A stretch of 64,000 nucleotides of DNA, from assembly GCA_947846985.1 (NCBI GenBank), contig CANTUZ010000001.1, positions 7,240,004-7,304,003 on the forward strand, read 5' to 3'. The DNA is from Fratercula arctica (lineage: Eukaryota; Chordata; Aves; Charadriiformes; Alcidae). Below, piece after piece: positions 28,795-40,700 of the stretch. Position numbers and translations under genes: made by a program. The notes under the pieces were generated by a model, which was not told the DNA's origin, searched no databases, and saw only the letters and a list, made by a program, of their open reading frames with translations. Numbering within the stretch: the first letter of the stretch is position 1; each line of letters starts with the position of its first letter.

Positions 28795-31700
28795 AACAAA
28801 AAAACATGTTTGTCCTGTTGAGTAGTAGCTGGTGTAAATGAGACACAAAGTGCAGAAGACACAGGTGCTCATAAAATCAAGTGCTTATAAAAGCAAGAAT
28901 ATAAAGTCCAGTTCAGCGAACCAAGATTCTTTAAATATATGTATTTTCAGATTTTTTTTCAAAAAGTATTAGAACTAAGGTTAAAAACTGTAACGTGTAA
29001 TGATATTTTTTTAAAAGAAATTTAAAGTTGCGATACTGAGCTTTCGGAGAACTAGAAAAAAATTTTTTTTTCCTACTATCAAAGGATAAAAAGAAGAATA
29101 ATAATATTGTACCTGGTGCATGCATATAAGAGGCTGCTGCAGTTAATGTTGAAATGTAAGAGCAGTTTATTTTTTCACCCATGAGATAGTTTCCTTTACA
29201 AGATCAGCACATACCTTAAGTTTGTATCACTGTGCATGGTGGTATATTTCTTAACGGTAGGGTTGAAGCAAAAGGACAAGGAAGAGAGACAGAAGTTTAT
29301 AGCTCAGATTACAACTGGTATTTTTTTCCCAGCCTTATGTTCAGGCTGCTCGTTACTGTGTCATATTACCTTCTCTGTAATGATGTTTTTCCCTTTATAA
29401 AATGGGAATGATGTAATTTCTCAGACACACGTAGCAGTCCAGAGGCCAGTAGCCTTTCAAGGGTGGCTGCCAGCCTTTTTTTTTTCTTTTTTCTAAGCTT
29501 TGAGGTTAACTGACGTGTACCCTGGAGAAGATGGGATAGATGTTCTCCCCCCAGCAGGGCAGACTGTTGCCAGTTGCCTGATTGGAGAGATCTTTGTCCA
29601 TGTGAGGAGGCAGCTCCTGTTTGAACCTGGAACTTGATGAGAGCTGGGAGCTGTTTTCTTGTCCTGGGACACCACACCTGCCCTTAAAAGCATTGTCTCG
29701 TAACTCTGCTACTTACCGATCGATATCTGAAAGTCTTTTCACCCATGCTAAAGATCATTGACCGAAGAAATATTCAGTATGGGAATCTCCTCGTACATCT
29801 ATATTGGAAAAAAAACCCTGTACCCTGTAGAAGTTGCTTTCCTTCCTAGCTTGAGGTCATGTTTCCTATCTGGAGAATCTTCATTTTTCCTGCCTTGTAC
29901 CGTTTCCCCCATCCCCAAAATCATAAGCACATAAGCTGGTTAATGCCAAAATTTCTATATAAAGTTAAGATACTGAATGTGGTTGTTATATGAAGACTAT
30001 ATTTAAATCCACCTCTAACTTCCTTCTTCAAAAAACAGGTGCTTTTTCATATCTGAGATGTTTAGATAATCTCAAATTATAAAAATCTGGTTGTTTTGGA
30101 AAAAAATAACCCTTGCATCATTCTGCAAATAGATGAAATATTTCTTGATATAATGTAGGAGCTGTGTCTTCTAGCTGCTTTAATTTCTCCTTATTTGGGT
30201 TATACTTAGTCAGGATCACAAGTAATAACTTATTCTGTCAAACCACAGATTTTATAGATCTTAATTCAAAGAATAGCTTACAAGATGTACCTCTGAGGGC
30301 ATGTGTTGTTGTCTGTGGCATGTCACACCTTTGCTATACTGATGATGGGGTTCTTCTGATTTTTTTCTGACTTGGACACTTTGCAAAACTATTTTTGTCA
30401 GATTTTGTCCCTTCCCTCCACTTTGATTTCAGTCCTAGAAGTATAAATGTAGGACAAGGATGGAGATGGCAACACTGATACTGTTTGGAGACTGGCTACA
30501 TTTCCATAAAGCTTGCTCAAAAATCCAAAAGATATAAAAATTATGGTTTCTCTCATGCCAAGAAGAAGTTGTATTGAATTCTTTAACAAGCAAAGAAATT
30601 TTTGCAAGGAAACAAAGTAGCAAGAATATCCCCTTGCCATGGAAAGGAGAAGGTTTGCTTCTAAGTCTGATGAGATACAAAGTAAACAGAAAACTTTAGA
30701 TGCCAAGGGGTTATATTTGAGTAAATATAAATGAATCTATCTTTTTTTTTTTCCCTTTTTAAAAAAAGGCTTAAAGTAATGTCCTGTTTGCTGAAGTTAT
30801 TACATGCTTTTTCTTTGCAGTTCTAAAACAATAACCTCTGTGTTAGACAAACCAGAGGAAAGATCTATGAAGGCAGCAGTCTCACCAGTAAAGGTATGAC
30901 TCGTATTGAATGTAGCAGAAGTTATCTTTTACATTCTGTGTGTTTCTTTGCTTCCGTGGTAAAGATAATTAAAGATTTGAGGAAGAAAGATAATAAGTTG
31001 GAAAAAATGGAGTATTTTTTGTTGTGGAGGGAGATAATGGAAACCAATAAAAGTTCAGTGCTGAAGTGCTGTTACAGCTCGAATCAGTAGCTGTCTGTGC
31101 TTGACATTATTTCCAGCCTCTTCAGCCATTGAAAGGGATTGTCCTGCTGTGTTCCAATATCTCTAAAGTCACAGATTTAGAGATAAAATTATTTAACTTG
31201 CAATGACTTGGAATTTTCGAGTGTCTTTAAGTCATGGCTTATCTCTGCTTCAAAAAGAACAAGATGAGGCTGTCATTATCACTTTTGGTAGTTTCCAGGT
31301 TCATATTGTTTAGTTTTTTTGTCATGTGTCCAATCTACCCTGCTTTCAGACTCTGCTGACAGGGTGGTGAGGCAGAGGAAATCACTGTACTTTCATTTAT
31401 TTTGTCAAGACTGTATATATATTGATTGATATACATATATATAGATATAACAATTTGATTACAATTATAAAGCTCATTCCTTTTTTTAGCAAAGGAAAAA
31501 TCCATTTAATTCCACTGCACCAGGTGATAACTTGAACAGTGAGGAATCAGAAAACAGACCAGCCACTTTACCTCAGCTATCGAAGAAGGGTAAATATACT
31601 TATTTGATATATGACTGTGAATTTCTTGGTGGTTTATATGGAAATTATTTTTACTTTCATTGCTTCTTTTTGTAAGGTATCAAATCCTGTTTTACCTTAA

Positions 31701-34700
31701 CTACTTAGAGTTATCAACTAGTTAATTTGAAACCCCATGTAAAACATGTAAATATACTCAGGAAATGGCTGTTTATGTGAGTAAATGGGGTTTGCTTCCT
31801 TTCTTTTACTCACAGTTCTAGTCAGTATTAAGCACTCCACCTGAGAGGGCTGTTTGTTCTGAATTGCTAAGAGAACAGAGAAATTTCCTTGAATTTGGCA
31901 TAGCTGCCTTCATGACCTTCCAGCCATTGCTGCTATTGGCTCGACAGAAGAAGCCTAACTCTTTTTGATCTTTACTTTTTCCTTTGTTTTCTCAGTCCTG
32001 TTTACTTTTGAATCCTCCCTTTCCTGCAGTATTCTCTGCAAGCAAGTAGATGACTGATGATATATCACAATACAGGCATTTGAAGTTGTAATTTAAAGGG
32101 TCATATGTGGAAATTACTCTCCTGTCTCTGTTATAAAGCTTGCTAACAGGAAAAAGGAAGACTTGCACGTTAGGAATAAAAAAACCCTTCATCTCCCTAC
32201 TGGGAGATCACTTCTGCATTTTACCTTGTTCCATATGAATGTGGAAATAGCCTGTTTCCATTTTTGTAAGTTGCTGTTTATGTTCTGAACCTGAGGAGGT
32301 GTATGTGTATTCAAAAGCTGCCCTTCCCTGCAAACTTAGTCCCTTGCAGGAATCATGCTGATCAAAAATTTGGTGTGCTCTCTATCTTTGGAGTCATCGA
32401 ATAGTTAATGTTTCTAGAATAAGAAATAACTGCAGGATTTTCATCGCTAAAACTTCCTGTTATGTACAAAGGAAATCAATACCTATGTTGAATTTTTGAT
32501 AGACCAGTATGATCACTGCATTCTAGATCTGCACTGTCATGCTCCTCTGTTCATGCAGCTGAATGTCATCTAAACTCATGATTGCTTCTCTATGCATGTC
32601 TTACAGAAATTTTGTCACTCTCAGAAGAGAGCCAACCTAAACTAAACTTACAGAATGATGAAACAGAGAAACATAAGAAGCCTTCTGTAGAACCTACTGA
32701 TGAATCACAGAAAGGACTCACTAAGCGTCCTGTCCCAAAAGCTAGAAAATTAATTCACAAAGCAACAGATCCTGTGTCAGAAAGAGAAGACTTTGTTCCA
32801 AAACCAGCCAAACGGACTGAGAGGATTAATGGCGTTGGTACGCCGCCCAGGGGCATTCTGAAGCGCAGTTCAAGTTCAAGTTCCACTGACTCAGAAGTTC
32901 GTGTTAGTCAGATGTTAGATGTTCAGAAAAAGAACGCTCTTCCTACTGCAACTATTTTTGAAGGAGACGCTGAGAAGAGCTCTCTTATGGAAGAAGTGGA
33001 AGACTCCACACAAATTTCACTGGAAAAACTAAAACAAGTGAGGTTCTCATCTAGCACAGGAAAAGGAGACCCTCTGCAAAGCCCAGAGCTACACCATGGT
33101 AGAGTAAAAGGAGAGTTTGATTTGTTAGAGTCTGACAAAATAAAAAGTAGTGGAAATGCTGCTATTAGATCAGATTCATTTGGGAATAAAGAAATTCCTG
33201 CTGTAAAGCTTTCAGGAACCAATTCGTCAGCTTTGCAAGTAAAAACAATAGATGGCTTACAAGATGATACATCGGCATCTGGTCCTTCTGACACTAATAG
33301 GTCAGACGTCCTGGTTAATGAAGCCTTGCAGACAAAGGCAGTTACTCCGAAGAAACTTGAAACTCCACAGAAGACCTCCAGCAATATCCTGCCAAATAGC
33401 AAAAATGACCTGAGTGTCGATGAGACACGTGAAAATAAAGCCAACCAGTTCTTGAGTAATAAATCGAAGTCACACAAAAACGTTACCGGTAAGAGACTAA
33501 TGGGAGTGAAGAACAGAGTGCAACAGCATATAGCACATATGCATTGACGTTTAAATCGCTCATACCTAAGGATTAACAACTAGGAAACAGAAATAGTAGG
33601 AATGTGCTACATACGAGAGAATTAACTTCTAAATCACTGTTTTTGTATTTTAATGCTCTAATGTAGTCAATATTTTTAGATGATCTATTGGTATTCTTAA
33701 AAATTAACAATCAGATCAGAGCCTGGCTAGGCACCTTTATTGTGGATGATGGAGGTGAAGTGATGGCATTAGGATAAAATTCCTGTCACGAGGCCTGGTA
33801 GATCTGTCTGCATGGAAACTGAAGAATTTTTGGTGTGCTGCTATTGACTGTCCTTGGTAGTAATCCAGTTGTGACTTGAGGGTTTGCTCGTGGGACTAAA
33901 CCCAAATATGCTGGGTTGTCTGTCGGGCCCCCTCTCCCCTGGCCTGGCCCCCTCTTCAATGTAGCCATTTCCTTTAGAATGGGGATAACCAATGTTACCT
34001 ACTCACACCCTTAAAAGTAACATGATTAATCTTCCAGTAGGATATCTCAGTGCAGGAATTTATTTTTCACTCTATTGCCTGCAGTACGGTTCTTTCCAAA
34101 AACACAAGGGCAGAGGAACTCTTTTCTCTGCTAACAGTTTAAAAAAAAAAAAACCCAAAAAACAAACAAACAAAAAAAAACCACCAAAAAAACCCCCCAA
34201 AAACCAAAACCCAAAAAACTGAGAGATTTTTCAAGATAGATTGATTATTTGTAGAGCTGCGCCTCTGATTCCTAACTCTGATAAGTTTGTTTACATTGTA
34301 GATGAACATCAGCTTTCTGCTAAGACAGAAGCACGTGAGATGTCCAATACCAATTCTACAAGCCTTCAACAAGGTAAGCCTGATCTTGTTGAGCAGCAAG
34401 ATGCTAAAACCAATTTCAAGCCTGACAAACATGCTGATGAACTCATGAAAGCGGCCGATGAATCTGTATCAAAAGTTTTAGATTGGTTTAAAAGAAGTTC
34501 TGGTACTGAAGATAGGAAACACATATCAGCTAGATCCCAGTGCAGGGAACCCAAAGAGGAAGTGGACTTCCCAACCAGAATGGCGGTTGTTCCTACAGAA
34601 CACAGTGGGCCTAGCATGGCTGGAAAACCAGAAGTTAAAGAGGAGTTACCGTTTGGAAAGATAAAGCAACAGAACAGTAGTTCATCTGCATCGTTTATTT

Positions 34701-37700
34701 CAGAAGATATACAACTGATAAGAGAGAGGATAAAGCCTAAGAAAGAGGAAGAGAATGAGGAGCAAAATGACAAATCACTAACTGAATTTGACCGTACAAG
34801 AGCTGAAGAAAAAGGAAGTGGTCAAGAAATCAAGCAACAAAATAAAAAATCAAACCCCTTGGAAAATCAAGAACACAAGCTACTAGCTCAGAAACTTGAA
34901 TCAGAGAAGGCAATACAAGAAAAAAGAAGAATAAGGGAGATCAGAGCATTCTGGGAAGGGGATAAAACTATCCCCAGTCATGGAGAGAAAGAAGTTAATA
35001 TCAATACTGATGCATCAGGTGGCAGTGCATTGAAAGGTCTCAGAGGAAGTGATAAAATAAAACCAACTGCAGTATACTTACCTAATGGATTGGATGATCA
35101 AAGCAAGAATACGTTAAGAAGTGCTGAACTAACTTGCGCAAACCAGGCTTCAAAAAACGAACATCAAAACTCTTTTCAGTCTGGACCAGGCCATGGGGTT
35201 GAAAAGCCAGAAAGAACAATTCCATCTGATGGTGAGGCTGATGAATATACAGAATTGCCAAAAGCCCATAACTTGCAGCCAAGTGTTGATGCCGCTTCAG
35301 CTTCCCCAGAAAGCAAAGACAAAGATGAGAAAGAAACACTTAAAGGAAAAGTTGCTGCTTGTTCCCAACAGAAGCCCAGCTTCCAGGTTGTGTCTTTAAA
35401 AGAAAAAATGAATGAAAAGTCCAAGAATCAAATTCCAAGTCCTTCACAGTTCCAGAGTCTGAGAAGCTTCTGGGATACTGGAGTTAAATTACAGAGTAGC
35501 ATTGACAGGGGAGATGTTTCTTTGCCAAATAATGCTGGTTCAACAACCTATGAAAGAAAACCGAAGCAAGATAAAAGAGGCAGAGAGAATGTGAGGAAGC
35601 AAGAGTTAATTCAACAACAAACCCAAACGTCGGAGAGAGAAAGAAAACAGAAACTAGATTCTGTGGTATGTGAACTGCCTCTAGGATCTCCTACCCTGAA
35701 AGGTCTTGATGTGGCGCACACAAAAACTGCAGATTCTGCCCAGCTGGACAGAAAACCGGTTATCTCAAAACCCCAGGAAAAGGTGGGTCTTGCAGAGCAA
35801 GAAGTTAAAGAATGTGTAGGAAAAGGTATTGTTTCATCAAAAGAACATCATGTTTCCTCGCAGTTGCTCCTGCAATCACCTGGTGATAAAGATGCTTTAA
35901 AGGACACGGCAGCAGATGATCGTCTATGTTTCCCTATAGAAAACATGGAGAACAAGACTATTCCATTAGATATCAGTCTTCCTAAAGAGGAAGTTGCAGA
36001 GACTGTGGATAAGGTGGTTCTACCTAAAGCTGAGCTTGATGTATTTAAATTAGGCCTAAAAAAGTTAGAAAAGGAGGCCTTTGAGATGTCATCTAGCTTG
36101 AACCTAAAAGAAGACATTTCGGAAGAGAGAACTTTTCACTCAGATCAGTGCAAGATCTGTGAAAGAACAGGAGAACAGAGCCATGACATATCTCCTGCTG
36201 ATCAAAAGGAAGAAATAAGCAAAAGCACAGGAAAAGTGAATGTGCCATCAATAGATGAGCATGAAAACAAAAAAAGCCTCAGAAGACTGTTTAGGGAATT
36301 TGAACCTTTCTGTCTACAATATCAGGCAACAGAAAAGGATGATACCCCTGGGGGTTTGCAGAGGTCTCAAGGTGGTTTGCAGAACCTGCTCGGAGAAACC
36401 TGTGCATCTCCATCTCCTGAATATAGAAGGATGGAAATGAAAACATCCAATGACACAAACGGTACATCACAAACTAATTATAGTGTAGACTCAACATGCC
36501 AAGAAGGTACTGGTCAGCCTGAAGAGGTCAATGAGACCACGGAAAAGTTTGTTGCCCCATCCACGATCAGTGGTTTGAGTTCTGCTTTGGAGAAACTGAT
36601 GAAGGAGGCCTCTGAAATGCCACCTCCTAAACCAAAACGTGCCATTAGTACACGACAGAGAACTGAGATGCAAGTTAAAAGCACAACCTGTGACCATGAT
36701 GGGGACTTGCCACAGGAAATCAGAGAGACCATAGAGAAGTCTGTTGTTCCATCCAAGGTCAATAGCTTGAGTTCTGCTTTAGAGAAGCTGCTGAAGGAGG
36801 CCTCTGAAATGCCACCTCCTAAACCAAAACGTGCTGACAGCACAGTACAGAGAACCGCTGAGATGGAAGTTAAAAGCACAACCTATGAGCATGATGGAGA
36901 GTTGCCACAGGAAATCAGAGAGTCTGTAGAAAAGTCTGTTGCCCCATCCAAGGTCAGTAGCTCGAGTTCTGCTTTGGAGAAGCTGCTGAAGGAGGTGCCT
37001 GAAACACTTTCTCCTGTCGGCAGTGTACGGAGAACTGCTGAGATGGAAGTTAAAAGCACGACCTATGAGCATGATGAAGACTTGCTGCAGGACATCAGAG
37101 AGAACATAGAAAAGTCTGTTGTGCCATCCAAGGTCAGTAGCTTGAATTCTGCTTTAGAGAAGCTGCTGAAGGAGGCCTCTGAAACACCACCTCCTAAACC
37201 AAAACGTGCTGACAGCACAGTACAGAGTACTGCTGAGGTGGAAGTTAAAAGCAGAACCTATGAGCAGGATGGAGAGCTGCCACAGGAAACCAGAGAGACC
37301 ATAGAAAGATCTGCACTTTCCAAGGCTGAACGTGGAGTGTTTGATGTTAATTTGCAGAAGCTACCAAAAGAGATCTCTGAAACACCAGATTCTGTTCTGG
37401 AAAATATGGATAAGAAAATGCAAGGTAAAATACAGACTAGTCAAAGCATGCATGCTCCACATCAACAAGAGAGAGATCATCCTCAAGAAATAGAAGAAAC
37501 AATAGAAAAAACTTCTGTTTCAAATATTGCAAAATTCAGTAAATTCAGTAGCTCTCTAGAAAAACTCCTTCAAGAAGCATCTGAAATTTCATGTCCAGTC
37601 TCCAAAGAGTTACATAAACAAGAAAAGTTTGGGGATCATATGTTTCCATCACAAAAGGAGACTCTATTCATGACAATGTCACAGTCACATAGTGCTTCAA

Positions 37701-40700
37701 GTAGCTGTCATACACAGATGAAGGCAGCTATCAAAGAGGCAGCTCCAGAACAAAAGACCAAAACTCCAGTAAGTGATCTTGTAGTCAGTGAAATTAAAGC
37801 TGCTGAATTTTCTAAAAAAGATGGAGCTATTAATAAAATAGAAGAGAGAAACAAGGTTCCAGATGATCTCACTCCCTTGGAAGAAGGAGAGACCAATATA
37901 ATTGCAATCAAGCCATTCAAGATAAACGAAAAAGGAAGGAGAGATGAAAGCACATCCTTGGATGCTTCTGAAAATAATTCTGAATTTAAAGCACTGTTGG
38001 AATTCAGAAGGGCAAGCACACCACTTAAAGATGAGAACAGCTCCCCCCAGCCAGAAGGAGCTCAACTCTGCCGAAGGTCTCAGCATGAGGATAACGATGA
38101 AGAGGAAGGGGACGGCTCAAACTTGGGATCCAAGTTTTCAGATGAAAACTCCGATTCCCACTCTGGAACCGGAAGCTCAACTCGTGAGCCGTTTGATTTC
38201 TAAAATTCATGGTGCTGGGTTGCTAAATATGGCTACAATGTTTTGGTAGCCAACTTGAAATATGTTAACTTAAAGTCTGTGTGGTACTTATTTCTTCATT
38301 GAATGCTTTGGATATTTGTTTGGGAAGGGTGGGAGGAACTAAGTCCTTTAATTGGAAAGTGTTTGACAAACACGTGCTACATTTGGGTAAGCCTTTTCGG
38401 TAAGGGGAGTTCAGCAGCATGAATCAATCGCATCAGTCTTCATGATTTACCCTTTTCTTCCTCCCCTGTGGTATCACCTTCAAACTAGTAACACCCAAAA
38501 CCTGGTATTTCTTTTAAATGTCTTGGATTAAAAGAGGGGAAAAAAATAAATTGGTGGCTGACTGAGTTCTTTAGACCAGCTAGTCTTCAAAGATAAATGC
38601 TTATCTGTGGAATGGCTGGATATAAAGATAATACCAAGATAAATGTGCTATTTAATTCAGCGTTGCTGCCTGTTGCACTAGAAAGTGGCCATATAAATGA
38701 AGTGCTTCGTTTCCCAGGATTCTCATTATTTGGTTGAATGGCAGCTCTAGTCAATGTACAGGGTGTGGTAGTCATCAAAGAGCTTAAAGTAGTGGAGATA
38801 ATTTAACCTTTCTAATCCGCTGCTGAGAGACCAGGGATGTTTTCTTCACCTGGAGAATCTGAGAAACGTGTGAAGGTCCCAGGGCCTGCCAACTTGCTCT
38901 TGAGCCTGTTTTGGAAGTAAGATTCCAATGGCAGTCAGCGAAAACTCAAGAGAAATGAGGAAAAAGGAAACAGAATTTGTTTTTACCCATAATTACAGAC
39001 AGCAACGTTGTAAGGCCTGTTTGTTGGCTGATGGGGAGGAGAGTGAGGTAGGGAGGAAAGGTTTCTGAAGGAGATAACGTCTGTCTCGATTCTGCCCTTG
39101 GAGACAGTTGCATAATTTCAGGGATCCAAGTGTCTCCACAGCTGGGTTTTTTCCTGGTCCTTACTCAAGTATTGAAAAAAAATTACTTTCACTGGGGGGA
39201 AAATATAATGGACAAATTTACACAGAGCGAAGAACTAAAGCTATTAACTCTTTTTTTTTTTTTTGTGTGTGTGTGTGCTGATTTGTAACAAGATGGTTAC
39301 AAAATGGCTAGAGAGAGAGATACCTACCCAGGGCAAATCAACCATCCTGCCTCTCTGCTGATGGCTGAGGGAATTTAGAGAGAGCAAATGTACACTTAAA
39401 ATTAGACATTGATTTTGTTTATTTTGGATTTATTTGTCTTTTCGTTGAATACTCACTGTCTTTGCTTACAGTCAAAGTAGATTCTCATGAGAAATCCGTG
39501 GTTGTTTTTTTTTAGTGATTGCTTAAAATGGCATGTCTGTGTGTGCAGTGTTCATGTGTTTTGTCTCGTAACAGGTTCAGAAGAAGAATTAAACCCTGTT
39601 TTGCTGGCTTTGAAAAGGAGTGCAGATAGGAAAATGCCTTCCAAAAGTCTAGAGGACATTCCATCAGCCACCTCAAGTGAGCACAAAGCTTGCGTGTGTC
39701 TCCCATCACCCCCAGTTTGGCTTAAATGTGTTCATGCTGGTCTTCCGTACAGCTTTGCCAAGTAGCGTCTTTGTCGTTGTTTCTCAATAAGCCGTATGGA
39801 GCTTGTACTGTAGAACTGAATTCTTTTCTCACATGGTTTAGTTTTCAGTTCTTTGTGTTAATTTTGAAACAACACTGGTTTATGAAGCAGACATCTTCCA
39901 AAAACGCACTGTGTTTAATCAGTGATGAACTGTCTTTTGGATAGTTTTTCAAATAGTGAAAATATTGGCAACTACCCAGATCTGTAATGAGCAAAAACTG
40001 ATGATGTCTCCTGGCTACTCTCTTGGGTCAAATTAGTAGACAGTGGAAGTATGAAAAAATCGTCTCTGTTTAACAGTTTCACCTCTGTATTCTAGCAGTT
40101 AATATACCAAACTCACTTTAAGAGAATACAGTGAGATGAGGTTGCATTTAAAATTCATTCCTGACTTCCCTCTGTAGCTTCCTAGGTTTGCTTTGGGGGT
40201 CTTTTTTTGTTTTGGTTTGGTTTTGTGGGTTTTCTTGGTTTTTTGTTTTTTTCTTAAATTATTATTCCCATCTCCCTTCGCCCTGCCCCTGAGTGTTTCC
40301 GTGCTTAAACCCTGCCTAATGGGGAAGACATAAACTGACCTTGCATTTGTAAACTGAAGTCTGGAGGTGTAGATTTTGAAAGATGTTGGCTATTGGTAAA
40401 TTTACTTTTCTAATACCACTCATGCTGTTGCTTGCTTCTAACGAGTTTCTAGGTTTTAGGTATGCACTAACACCGTTGCAACCGCACCCCGGTAGAAACT
40501 GTGGCCAGGTGAGGCTGCTGCTTGGCTGTAGGCTTGAAGGAGTGTGTGAAGTAGGAAACAGCTCTTGAATTTAACCATTCTCATGGCTCTGCTGGTTTGT
40601 TTTCGGTTTGTGGGGTTTTTTTTTTGTCCTCATTACTTTTAATTTTGTGAGTCCCACTGCCGTCAGTTTTATCCTACAGAACAACAAAATTTCTAACTGT

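Larger units (their letters stand above)
24509..30820 (+). other. SYTL2: SYTL2 intron 3 (6.3 kb)
   Basis: gtaagc to ttgcag. Contains a CR1 fragment (26396-26615) and a 42-base A run (28751-28792). The remainder shows nothing recognisable. Confidence 0.8.

Noticed and set aside
32923..33579. 218-codon frame antisense to SYTL2 exon 6
   Set aside because: Mirror of a real exon with matching phase; no own features.
34241..34301. ATG upstream of the giant exon as a separate gene start
   Set aside because: It lies before a clear acceptor that restores the phase from exon 6, so the bases are intronic.
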